The notes under the pieces were generated by a model, which worked only from the letters and a program-made list of their open reading frames with translations, made no database searches and was not told where the DNA came from. The translations under genes and the position numbers were made by a program. Shown piece by piece: positions 52,318 to 59,383 of a DNA stretch of 64,000 nt (its first letter is position 1; each line of letters starts with the position of its first letter). This stretch comes from an uncultured Bacillota bacterium (GTDB taxonomy: Bacteria; Bacillota_I; Bacilli_A; RFN20; CAG-631): assembly GCA_902491575.1 (NCBI GenBank), contig CABUID010000003.1:62001-126000 (forward strand), in the 5' to 3' direction.

Positions 52318-52823
52318 TCTTCAATCATTCCTTTAATCGGTAATAGTTCAATTTTTTTTGCATCTATGTCTACATTTTTTATGAAATTTTTAACAAAAGG
52401 ATATAATAAGTCTTTTTTACCAGGTCTTTGTATTCGTAAAATAAGATGCGAACCCGAGTCAAACATATCAATAACCATTCCAATTTTTTCATTTTGATAA
52501 AAAACTTCACATTGCCATAAATCTGCATAATAATAAGTGTCAGACTTTAAATCATCTTTTGGCTTTTCGATTAAAATTTGATAACCAATATATTTTTCTA
52601 CTAAGTTAGGATTATTTAAGCCTTCAAATAAAAGAATATCGAGCCCTTTATTGGATCTATATCCTTCTATTTTCAAGAATTCTTTATTTTGATTATAAGG
52701 CGAATATACAATCACTTTATTTCCTTTTTGATATCTTTCTTTAGCGAAATCCGTATTGGATTTTACTTTCACTTCTCCATGAACACCAAAAATTCCTACT
52801 ATTGTTCCTAAAATTACTTCCAT
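52314..52823 (-). CDS. rimM: 16S rRNA processing protein RimM
   Basis: 169 residues. N-terminal barrel with VGIFGVHGEVKVK and a PRC-barrel C-terminal domain (YYADLWQCEVF, MFDSGSHLILRI, LYPFVKNFI). RimM helps mature the 30S head and binds S19. AAGGAGAG precedes the ATG. An intrinsic terminator lies between this gene and khpA. Confidence 0.95.
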   Translation of the reverse strand: MEVILGTIVGIFGVHGEVKVKSNTDFAKERYQKGNKVIVYSPYNQNKEFLKIEGYRSNKGLDILLFEGLNNPNLVEKYIGYQILIEKPKDDLKSDTYYYADLWQCEVFYQNEKIGMVIDMFDSGSHLILRIQRPGKKDLLYPFVKNFIKNVDIDAKKIELLPIKGMIEE

Positions 52824-52842
52824 AAGTTCTCTCCTTTATAGG

Positions 52843-52870
52843 AAAAAATAGATGATACCATCATCTATTT
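52843..52870 (-). terminator. Terminator or attenuator between khpA and rimM
   Basis: An 11-base-pair stem AAATAGATGAT / ATCATCTATTT with a three-base loop, followed on the minus strand by six T. It starts at the khpA stop codon and lies 20 bases ahead of rimM, inside what is elsewhere a single operon. No separate consensus promoter for rimM fits in the gap. Confidence 0.8.
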
Positions 52871-53117
52871 ATTCATCATAAGATTCAAATATAACACGTA
52901 TGTGTTTTTGCTCAAGACGTGATTTTACAGAAACTACCTTTCGAATAGCATTCGCAACACAGCCACCTTTTCCAATTAAACGCGCAGTATCTGCCTTATC
53001 TGTAATCACGATTATTTCAGTGACTTCTGATTCCTCTATAGCAGGAACTGTTTTTATCATTAAAGATGATTTGTTAGAAATCATTGGTTCAACAATTTCC
53101 CTAACTAATTCTTCCAT
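52869..53117 (-). CDS. khpA: KH-domain RNA-binding protein KhpA
   Basis: 82 residues, a single KH domain with GKGGCVANAIRKVV as the GxxG RNA-binding loop. KhpA acts with KhpB as a global RNA chaperone and affects cell division and elongation. Usual place behind rpsP, five bases downstream. Confidence 0.93.
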   Translation of the reverse strand: MEELVREIVEPMISNKSSLMIKTVPAIEESEVTEIIVITDKADTARLIGKGGCVANAIRKVVSVKSRLEQKHIRVIFESYDE

Positions 53118-53122
53118 GATAA

Positions 53123-53401
53123 TTAATTACCTTTCTTATGAGTTTCTTCGTGAATTCTCTTTAAAACACCATTTTGAGATAAGAAAGTTCGAACGGTATC
53201 TGATGGTTGAGCTCCTTTTTTAATCCATTCATAAGCTTTATCTGCATCAATTTTTACAGTTGCTGGATTCGTAGTTGGATCATAATAACCTAAAATTTCA
53301 ATAAAACGACCATCTCTAGGATAACGTGAATCTGCTACTACTATTCTATATGAAGCCAATTTATGACGTCCATTTCTTTGCATTCTAATTTTAACTGCCA
53401 T
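53123..53401 (-). CDS. rpsP: 30S ribosomal protein S16
   Basis: 92 residues from ATG 53401, which has AAGGAGG upstream: MAVKIRMQRNGRHKLASYRI and VADSRYPRDGRFIEILGYYDP are conserved. The frame stays open 30 codons further upstream, but that part is not S16. First gene of the rpsP-khpA-rimM-trmD group. Confidence 0.97.
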   Translation of the reverse strand: MAVKIRMQRNGRHKLASYRIVVADSRYPRDGRFIEILGYYDPTTNPATVKIDADKAYEWIKKGAQPSDTVRTFLSQNGVLKRIHEETHKKGN

Positions 53402-53490
53402 TGTAAATTCCTCCTTTTTTATTTTCTTCTTTATTATAACATAAGAAAAAAACCTGTCAAGTATTTTTGCTTTACAATCATGCAAAAGCA

Positions 53491-53517
53491 AAAAAAAAGA
53501 CCCTTTCGGAGTCTTTT
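53491..53517 (-). terminator. Terminator of acpP
   Basis: AAAAGAC...GTCTTTT stem with a GAAA-type loop and a following T run on the minus strand; eight bases after the acpP stop. Confidence 0.8.
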
Positions 53518-53524
53518 AATGAAA

Positions 53525-53752
53525 CTATTTTACTTTTGATTCGCAATATTTAACAATATCGCCAACCGTGTGAAGATTATTAACATCTTCATCTTCTACT
53601 GTTAAACCAAATTCTTCTTCAAGTTCCATGATAATTTGCATAACAGATAAAGAATCAGCTTCTAAATCCTCTACAATATTTGATTCCATCGTTATTCTAT
53701 CTTCACTTACGCCAAGTTGCTCAACTAAAATCTTTTTAATTCTTTCAAACAT
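53525..53752 (-). CDS. acpP: Acyl carrier protein
   Basis: 75 residues from ATG 53752 (GGAGGTAATTAAA upstream). The phosphopantetheine site is Ser34 in LEADSLSVMQ, where the usual Asp-Ser-Leu-Asp has Ser in the fourth position. Acidic four-helix protein carrying acyl chains for lipid synthesis. In Bacillus acpA is followed by rnc, smc, ftsY and ffh before rpsP; here rpsP follows directly. Confidence 0.95.
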   Translation of the reverse strand: MFERIKKILVEQLGVSEDRITMESNIVEDLEADSLSVMQIIMELEEEFGLTVEDEDVNNLHTVGDIVKYCESKVK

Positions 53753-53816
53753 TTTAATTACCTCCAAACATTTTGCATATTTATTCTATATGATTGCAAT
53801 TCTTTTGTCAAATCAT

Positions 53817-55823
53817 CTAATCCACATATTTTTCTGAATTGTGAATAATTTTTAAATTTTCTTCGATTGTTTTGTTAAATCTTGTCCGATTTTCTATGAT
53901 ATATTTTGCATCTTTACTAGCGACGAGTAAAATATTAAAATCATCAATTAAGTTTGCAATTGTAAATGGCGATTTCCCTGACTGCATCCAACCTAGCATA
54001 TCCCCAGCACCTCTTTTCTTTAAATCATATTTTGATATTTTAAAACCATCATTGGTACTAGAAATAAAGTTCAGTCTATCCACCGCATCTTTATCTTCTG
54101 TAGAAGATAAAAGATAACAATATCCTTTATTTCCATATCGAGCTATTCTTCCTCTTAACTGATGAATTTGTGCTAATCCAAATCGCTCAGCATTATAAAT
54201 AATCATCATATTCGCATCTAAAACATTAATTCCTACTTCAATGACTGTCGTAGAAACTAAAATTTGCGTTTCTCCTTTTGCAAAAAAATCTAAAACATTT
54301 TTTTTGTCTTCTGTTGTCATTTTGCCATGTAGTAAACCTATATTGTAAGATTGAAATTCTCTTTGTAATTGCTTTTGAATTTCAATCACATTGGCTATTT
54401 CTAGTGTTGACTCATCAATACTAGGACAAACCACATAAATTTTCTGATTGGATTTTAAATAGTCGAATATGAAATCTTTTATCTTTCCTATTGAATTTTC
54501 ATTAATAAAATAAGTATAAATCTTTCTATTTTGATAAGGATAATTTTGAATGGTTGAAACAGACATATCCATGTATATGGTGGAAGCTAAAGTTCTAGGT
54601 ATTGGCGTGGCAGACATATATAAGACATCCATCATAACACCTTTTTCTTTTAAGGTTGCTCTTTGTTTTACTCCAAATCGATGTTGCTCATCAATAATGG
54701 CAAGTCCCAAACGATGATAAAAAACATTTTCTTGAATCAGTGCATGGGTGCCAATAATCACATCTACATCACCATTTTTAATTTTTTCTAATACTTCTTT
54801 TTTTTCTTTTTGCGCCATATCCGACACTAATAAAGAAACTTTTAATTTACTATTTGTTAATAATGGTAAAAAACTATTGTAATGTTGTCTAGCTAAGATA
54901 TCTGTTGGAACCATTAAAGTACCCTGATATCCTGAAGTATAATTTGCGATTAAAGCAATAAAGGCTACAATTGTTTTACCACTTCCAACATCACCTTGTA
55001 ATAATCTAGACATCGTTTTTTTCGATTGCATATCTTCTAAAATTTCTTTGATAACAAATTTTTGGTCTTGTGTCAATTCAAAAGGTAAACGATGAATGAA
55101 TTGTTTCACGATTTCAAAATTTATCGTTTTTTCCTTCTCAGGTAAGTCATTTTGATAACACTCTCTTTTTAATATACCTAGCAAGCAAAAATTTAAAAAC
55201 TCTTCATATTTTAAATAACGATAAGCTTGTTTTAAATCTTCTTCATGACATGGAAAATGAATAAAATAAAGAGCATCTTTTAAAGAAATTAATTTATATT
55301 TTTTTAATAATTCTTCTGGAATTTTATCCTCAAGAAGATCTAATGCTAAAGCTTGATGATAAATATATTGAATAAATTGTCTATAGGTATAATCTTTTAC
55401 ATTCGCTGGTAATGAATAAATCGCAGTATATTTTTCATGATTTGCTAATTCTCCCATAAAAAAATTTGACACACTTATTTCATTTAAAAAATAATTATAT
55501 TTTCCTATTAAAACCATTTTTGCCCCTTCATATAAAAATTTTGTATTTGCAAAATGATTAAACATTATCACCTTTACAGATTGTTCTTTATTGGCCACTA
55601 CAAATGATGTTTTGATTCTTCCTTTTGTTATTCTTTCCATTTTTACTTTCGAAGCAATCTTCCCCTCAAAAGAAACTTTTTGTTCATGCAAAGACATTTT
55701 TAAAACATCATTTTGATAATGATCATAGCGATAGGGGTAATAACGAAGGATATCCATTATGGAATGAAAATGTAATAAAGAGATAATTTCTTTTCTTTTT
55801 TCTGTCAATTTTATATTTTCCAA
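53817..55823 (-). CDS. recG: ATP-dependent DNA helicase RecG
   Basis: 668 residues, near the family norm of 680. An N-terminal wedge/OB domain is followed by helicase motifs: I LLQGDVGSGKT, Ia TLMVPTDILARQHY, II IIDEQHRFGVKQRA, III YMSATPIPRTLA, and a C-terminal domain with VIEVGINVLDANMM and QLRGRIARYGNKGYCYLL. It remodels stalled replication forks. About 65 bases upstream of acpP; probably the same transcript. Confidence 0.96.
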   Translation of the reverse strand: MENIKLTEKRKEIISLLHFHSIMDILRYYPYRYDHYQNDVLKMSLHEQKVSFEGKIASKVKMERITKGRIKTSFVVANKEQSVKVIMFNHFANTKFLYEGAKMVLIGKYNYFLNEISVSNFFMGELANHEKYTAIYSLPANVKDYTYRQFIQYIYHQALALDLLEDKIPEELLKKYKLISLKDALYFIHFPCHEEDLKQAYRYLKYEEFLNFCLLGILKRECYQNDLPEKEKTINFEIVKQFIHRLPFELTQDQKFVIKEILEDMQSKKTMSRLLQGDVGSGKTIVAFIALIANYTSGYQGTLMVPTDILARQHYNSFLPLLTNSKLKVSLLVSDMAQKEKKEVLEKIKNGDVDVIIGTHALIQENVFYHRLGLAIIDEQHRFGVKQRATLKEKGVMMDVLYMSATPIPRTLASTIYMDMSVSTIQNYPYQNRKIYTYFINENSIGKIKDFIFDYLKSNQKIYVVCPSIDESTLEIANVIEIQKQLQREFQSYNIGLLHGKMTTEDKKNVLDFFAKGETQILVSTTVIEVGINVLDANMMIIYNAERFGLAQIHQLRGRIARYGNKGYCYLLSSTEDKDAVDRLNFISSTNDGFKISKYDLKKRGAGDMLGWMQSGKSPFTIANLIDDFNILLVASKDAKYIIENRTRFNKTIEENLKIIHNSEKYVD

Positions 55824-55884
55824 AATTATCCCTCCTTTATCATCACTGAAATAAATATATCATAAATCTCATTGTTAATAAACA

Positions 55885-55912
55885 TAAAAAAAGAAGCAAA
55901 GAATTTGCTTCT
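55885..55912 (-). terminator. Terminator of the Fur-box small membrane protein gene
   Basis: AGAAGCAAA pairs with TTTGCTTCT, three-base loop, T run on the minus strand. Confidence 0.85.
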
Positions 55913-55924
55913 AGTATTTTGGAA

Positions 55925-56278
55925 TTAAGAATTAATGATTAAAGAAATCACAAAAAGTAAAATATAAATAATCGGATAAATAATATTTAAAATCAACATT
56001 ACTTTTCCACTTTTGGCTTTATATTTTTTACCAATACAACTAAAAATGATTCCTAAGACTGAAATGCCTGAACTGATTGCAGAACTTATAAGCGAAAGAA
56101 CAGCTAACATAGCAGCACCAATTCCGTTTCCAGCATTTCCTCCATTTTTAACCACTATAATTTCAGACATGAAACTAACAAGAAATAATGTAGAAATGAT
56201 AAATCCTACACTTGCTATAATGGTTACTATTAATGCTATTATCCAACATACTTTATACTTTTTTTCTTTATTTTCCAT
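55925..56278 (-). CDS. Small membrane protein behind a Fur-like box
   Basis: 117 residues from ATG 56278. Three hydrophobic segments (about 12-40, 57-85 and 92-115), the middle one rich in Ser, Gly and Ala, recall DUF4190-type proteins, but I cannot assign a family. An earlier in-frame ATG at 56296 would overlap the -10 element, and neither start has a ribosome-binding site. The -10 ends six bases before ATG 56278, so the mRNA may be leaderless. The gene stands alone between two terminators. The operator suggests control by iron, zinc or peroxide. Confidence 0.6.
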   Translation of the reverse strand: MENKEKKYKVCWIIALIVTIIASVGFIISTLFLVSFMSEIIVVKNGGNAGNGIGAAMLAVLSLISSAISSGISVLGIIFSCIGKKYKAKSGKVMLILNIIYPIIYILLFVISLIINS

Positions 56279-56284
56279 ATATTT

Positions 56285-56326
56285 ATTATATATCATTTCA
56301 TCTAGAAATGCTAATAATCATTATCA
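56285..56326 (-). promoter_or_regulatory. Fur/PerR/Zur-type box and -10 element
   Basis: Minus strand 56326-56312 reads TGATAAT-G-ATTATTA, differing from the Bacillus Fur consensus TGATAAT-N-ATTATCA at one position. The -10 TATAAT is at 56290-56285. The box lies over the expected -35 region, so a bound repressor would block transcription. Which Fur-family protein binds is not decided by the sequence. Confidence 0.6.
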
Positions 56327-56362
56327 TTTGACATAAAAACAACAATTTCCTGCAAACAATTA

Positions 56363-56395
56363 TTAAAAAATGGAAGTTTTCTTCCATTTTTTTAT
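56363..56395 (-). terminator. Terminator of fakA
   Basis: AAAAAATGGAAG pairs with CTTCCATTTTTT, four-base loop; T-rich on the minus strand; overlaps the fakA stop. Confidence 0.85.
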
Positions 56396-58023
56396 TCTAC
56401 AGCAAGTAATAATTGATATACAGGTTGATCGCCTTGTTGCACTTCAACTTCAACATGTATATAAGTTTCTTTTATATATTTCTCTAAAGCTTTTACTGTC
56501 TTTTTAGAAACATCACAACCAGCAATAATCGTAACGATTTCAGCATCATAATTCATCATTGAAGTAATTAAATTAATCGCTACTTTTGTAATATCTTTTG
56601 ATGCAGAAATTATCTTTTTTTCTTTAATGCCTATGAAGTCACCAGATTTGATGGCTACACCATTCAGTTTTGAATCACGAACAGCCGTTGTAATTTGCCC
56701 ACATGTAACTCTTTTTGTAGCAGCAAACATCTCAATTAAATTTTCTTCAATATTACAATCTGGGTTAAAACCCATACAAGCAGAAATTCCCTGTTGAATA
56801 GAAGTCGTTGGAACGATTCTTGTCACAATACCTTTTTTATTTAAAATTTCTGCAGCTTGTTTAGCAGACATAATGATGTTACTATTGTTTGGTAAAATAA
56901 TTACAGATTCAGGATTTAATTTACTAATTGCTTTTACAAAATCATCAATAGAAGGATTCATCGTTTGACCACCTGAGATAATAATATCTACTCTTAATTG
57001 TTTAAATAAACGATTTAAGCCTTCACCAATAGCCACTGTAACAATCGCTTGTTTCTTTCTTTCTGGTTTTTTTACTAATTTTTGATGTTGTTCATCCATA
57101 TTTTCAACTTTAATCGTTACAAATTCGCCATATTGTTGTGCAAAGTTGAAAACATCTCCAGGTTTATAAGTATGAACATGCACTTTTACTAAATCATCAT
57201 CATTTACTAAAACTACAGAAGCGCCAACTGTTTCCAAAAAAGTTCTTAAATCATCTTGGTTATAAGGAATTTTATTTTCATCTTCAGGCATCAAACGCAT
57301 AATAAATTCTGTACAATAGCCAAATTCATCTTCTTCATTATCTTCTACTTTATCAAATAGAACATATTTTGTATCGTGTGAACTTTCTAATTTTGCTTCA
57401 ATAACATGACCTTTAGCAGCTTCTAAGAAACCTTCTAAAATCTTGACAATACCTGCTCCTCCAGAATCGACAACTCCTGCTTCTTTTAATACAGGAAGTA
57501 AGTTAGGGGTATTATCTAAAGTTATACGTGCCTTGATAACCATAGCTTCTAACAATTCTGTTAAATCAACGCTTGAATTTTGACTCATATAATGACTACA
57601 TTCTTCTGCAGATTCTTTAATTACGGTAAGCATCGTACCTTCTACAGGTTTTAATACTGCTTTATAAGCTCTTTCTGTACCACTTTTAAATGCTTTGACG
57701 ATATCTTCAAGCAATAAATCTTTTTTATCTTTTATTGCTTCACCAAAACCTCTAAAAATTTGTGATAAAATTACTCCAGAATTTCCACGCGCTCCTAATA
57801 AAAGTCCCTTTGAAAAAGTTGTAGCTAGTTCCCCACAATTATTTGTTTCAAAATTCGTGATATTCTTTATTCCACTTTGAATCGTCATCATCATATTGGT
57901 TCCAGTATCCCCATCTGGAATTGGAAAAACATTCAAAGCATCTATATCCTTATAATTATTTGCGATGTTGTTAGCTCCTGAAACGAAAATGTTTCTTAGG
58001 GCTTCAGCACTAATATTTGTCAT
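56392..58023 (-). CDS. fakA: Fatty acid kinase subunit FakA (DAK2-domain, YloV)
   Basis: 543 residues. The DAK2/DhaL ATP-binding N-terminal domain has ALNVFPIPDGDTGTNMMMT and LLGARGNSGVILSQIFRGF; a middle domain and a FakB-binding C-terminal domain follow. FakA phosphorylates fatty acids held by FakB for phospholipid synthesis. In Bacillus the small gene yloU (Asp23 family) precedes it; here it is missing and the gene faces rpmB. Upstream lies an 18-base palindrome. Confidence 0.93.
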   Translation of the reverse strand: MTNISAEALRNIFVSGANNIANNYKDIDALNVFPIPDGDTGTNMMMTIQSGIKNITNFETNNCGELATTFSKGLLLGARGNSGVILSQIFRGFGEAIKDKKDLLLEDIVKAFKSGTERAYKAVLKPVEGTMLTVIKESAEECSHYMSQNSSVDLTELLEAMVIKARITLDNTPNLLPVLKEAGVVDSGGAGIVKILEGFLEAAKGHVIEAKLESSHDTKYVLFDKVEDNEEDEFGYCTEFIMRLMPEDENKIPYNQDDLRTFLETVGASVVLVNDDDLVKVHVHTYKPGDVFNFAQQYGEFVTIKVENMDEQHQKLVKKPERKKQAIVTVAIGEGLNRLFKQLRVDIIISGGQTMNPSIDDFVKAISKLNPESVIILPNNSNIIMSAKQAAEILNKKGIVTRIVPTTSIQQGISACMGFNPDCNIEENLIEMFAATKRVTCGQITTAVRDSKLNGVAIKSGDFIGIKEKKIISASKDITKVAINLITSMMNYDAEIVTIIAGCDVSKKTVKALEKYIKETYIHVEVEVQQGDQPVYQLLLAVE

Positions 58024-58103
58024 TTTTATTTACCTCATTATCTATCATATATTTATACATTTTTAATGTTAAGTTACTCATATCTTGAATTATGTTTTTA
58101 GTC

Positions 58104-58121
58104 ATAATACAAAAGTATTAT
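58104..58121. promoter_or_regulatory. Perfect 18-base palindrome upstream of fakA
   Basis: ATAATAC-AAAA-GTATTAT is a perfect 7-4-7 inverted repeat about 80 bases ahead of fakA. It overlaps possible -10 sequences (TATAAT, TATTAT on the minus strand). A repressor site is plausible; no run of T follows, so it is not a terminator. The remaining gap to rpmB is AT-rich without further signals apart from the rpmB promoter. Confidence 0.45.
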
Positions 58122-58218
58122 AAACTTTTTTTTTTTATTTGTAAATACTTTATTTCTCGTCAAAGCAATCCATGAAAAAATATCCAATGAAAAAAAACGT
58201 TTTTTTTATAAAATTATA

Positions 58219-58247
58219 TTGAATTTTTTCTAATTTCGTGATATTAT
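58219..58247 (+). promoter_or_regulatory. Promoter of rpmB
   Basis: TTGAAT, 17 bases, TATTAT, ending about 20 bases before AAGGAGG. Confidence 0.75.
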
Positions 58248-58279
58248 ATACCAGCATGAGTTCATAAGGAGGTCTTAAC

Positions 58280-58477
58280 ATGGCAAGAGTTTGTGAATTA
58301 TCAGGTAGAGGTCCATTAAGTGGCAATAATCGTTCTCATTCATTACGTTCTACAAGAAGAAAATGGAATGTTAACTTACAAAAGAAAACAATTATAGTGA
58401 ATGGTCAAAAAGTTAGAGTCAAAGCATCTACTAGAGCATTAAGATCACTTAATAAACAACAATCTACAGCTGAATAA
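58280..58477 (+). CDS. rpmB: 50S ribosomal protein L28
   Basis: 65 residues with the L28 core GRGPLSGNNRSHSLRSTRR, KWNVNLQKKTIIVNG and STRALRSLNK. Only one cysteine (MARVCELSG), so this is the zinc-free form. Divergent from fakA as in Bacillus. AAGGAGG lies eight bases before the ATG. Confidence 0.96.
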   Translation: MARVCELSGRGPLSGNNRSHSLRSTRRKWNVNLQKKTIIVNGQKVRVKASTRALRSLNKQQSTAE

Positions 58478-58478
58478 T

Positions 58479-58502
58479 ACACTCCATTGGAGTGTTTTTA
58501 TT
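58479..58502 (+). terminator. Terminator of rpmB
   Basis: ACACTCC - ATT - GGAGTGT followed by a T-rich stretch, one base after the stop. Confidence 0.85.
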
Positions 58503-58508
58503 TTTTCC

Positions 58509-58537
58509 TTGACTGAATTTTTGTTTTAATATATAAT
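58509..58537 (+). promoter_or_regulatory. Promoter of tRNA-Lys (CTT)
   Basis: TTGACT, 17 bases, TATAAT, ending 16 bases before the tRNA. Confidence 0.85.
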
Positions 58538-58553
58538 TATAAAGCATTAATTT

Positions 58554-58629
58554 GCCCTGTTAGCTCAGTTGGTAGAGCAACTGACTCTTAATCAGTGGGT
58601 CAAGGGTTCGAGTCCCTCACAGGGTACCA
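58554..58629 (+). tRNA. tRNA-Lys (anticodon CTT)
   Basis: 76 bases with encoded CCA. Acceptor GCCCTGT pairs with ACAGGGT (G:T at the end). Anticodon stem ACTGA/TCAGT with loop CTCTTAA. T loop TTCGAGT. Monocistronic, with its own promoter and terminator. Confidence 0.96.
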
Positions 58630-58640
58630 TTAGTCAATGA

Positions 58641-58664
58641 AAGTCACTGAGGTGACTTTTTTTT
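58641..58664 (+). terminator. Terminator of tRNA-Lys (CTT)
   Basis: AAGTCAC - TGAG - GTGACTT followed by T run. Confidence 0.85.
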
Positions 58665-58744
58665 AAATCAAATGGAATTTTAGTGACAATTTATAAAACA
58701 AATGTTATAAATATTATAAACCGTATTAAAGGAATGAGATAACT

Positions 58745-59365
58745 ATGACAGAAAAAGAAAAAATGTTAAATGGAAAAATTTATGACCCAAACGATGAAGA
58801 ATTATATCAATTAAGAAATCGTGCCCATCACCTTTCAAAATTATACAATGACACCTTTGAGGAAGAAACAGAAAAAAGAGAAGAAATTTTAAAAGAACTG
58901 ATTTTAAATAAAGGGGATAATGTTTATTTACAAGGACCTATTTATTTTGATTATGGTATATTCACAACTATTGGAAAAGGAAGTTATGCCAATTTTAATT
59001 TGACCATTTTAGATGTATGTCCTGTCACCATTGGTGAAAATGTTTTCATGGGACCTAATGTTTCGATATTAACTCCTAAGCATCCTTTGCGTTATCAAGA
59101 TCGAAACCTTTACTTTCATCCTATCAAAAAATACATGACCGATATGGAATATGGTGCTCCTATCACTATTCAAGATAATTGTTGGATAGCTGGTAATGTT
59201 ACCATTTGCGCAGGTGTTACGATTCATGAAGGATGTGTAATAGGAGCTGGAAGTGTGGTTACGAAAGATATTCCACCTCATTCTCTTGCATTTGGTAACC
59301 CATGTAAAGTAAAAAGACAAATTACGGAAGAAGATAAAATTGAATTAAAAAAAGAACTTTTTTAA
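58745..59365 (+). CDS. Maltose/galactoside O-acetyltransferase-type hexapeptide enzyme
   Basis: 206 residues. The N-terminal Mac domain is MTEKEKMLNGKIYDPNDEEL. The left-handed beta-helix has PVTIGENVFMGPNVSIL, the catalytic His in LTPKHPL, WIAGNVTICAGVTIHEGCVIG and AGSVVTKDIPPHSLAFGNPC. It transfers acetyl from acetyl-CoA to a sugar hydroxyl. GGAATGA precedes the ATG. It is followed 18 bases later by the TtcA-TcdA fusion gene, probably on one transcript. Confidence 0.92.
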   Translation: MTEKEKMLNGKIYDPNDEELYQLRNRAHHLSKLYNDTFEEETEKREEILKELILNKGDNVYLQGPIYFDYGIFTTIGKGSYANFNLTILDVCPVTIGENVFMGPNVSILTPKHPLRYQDRNLYFHPIKKYMTDMEYGAPITIQDNCWIAGNVTICAGVTIHEGCVIGAGSVVTKDIPPHSLAFGNPCKVKRQITEEDKIELKKELF

Positions 59366-59383
59366 TTCGATAAGGTGTTATAT

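Noticed and set aside
53402..53491. Thirty-codon N-terminal extension of S16
   Set aside because: S16 proteins begin at the conserved MAVKIRM, which has AAGGAGG directly upstream; the extension contains no S16 sequence.
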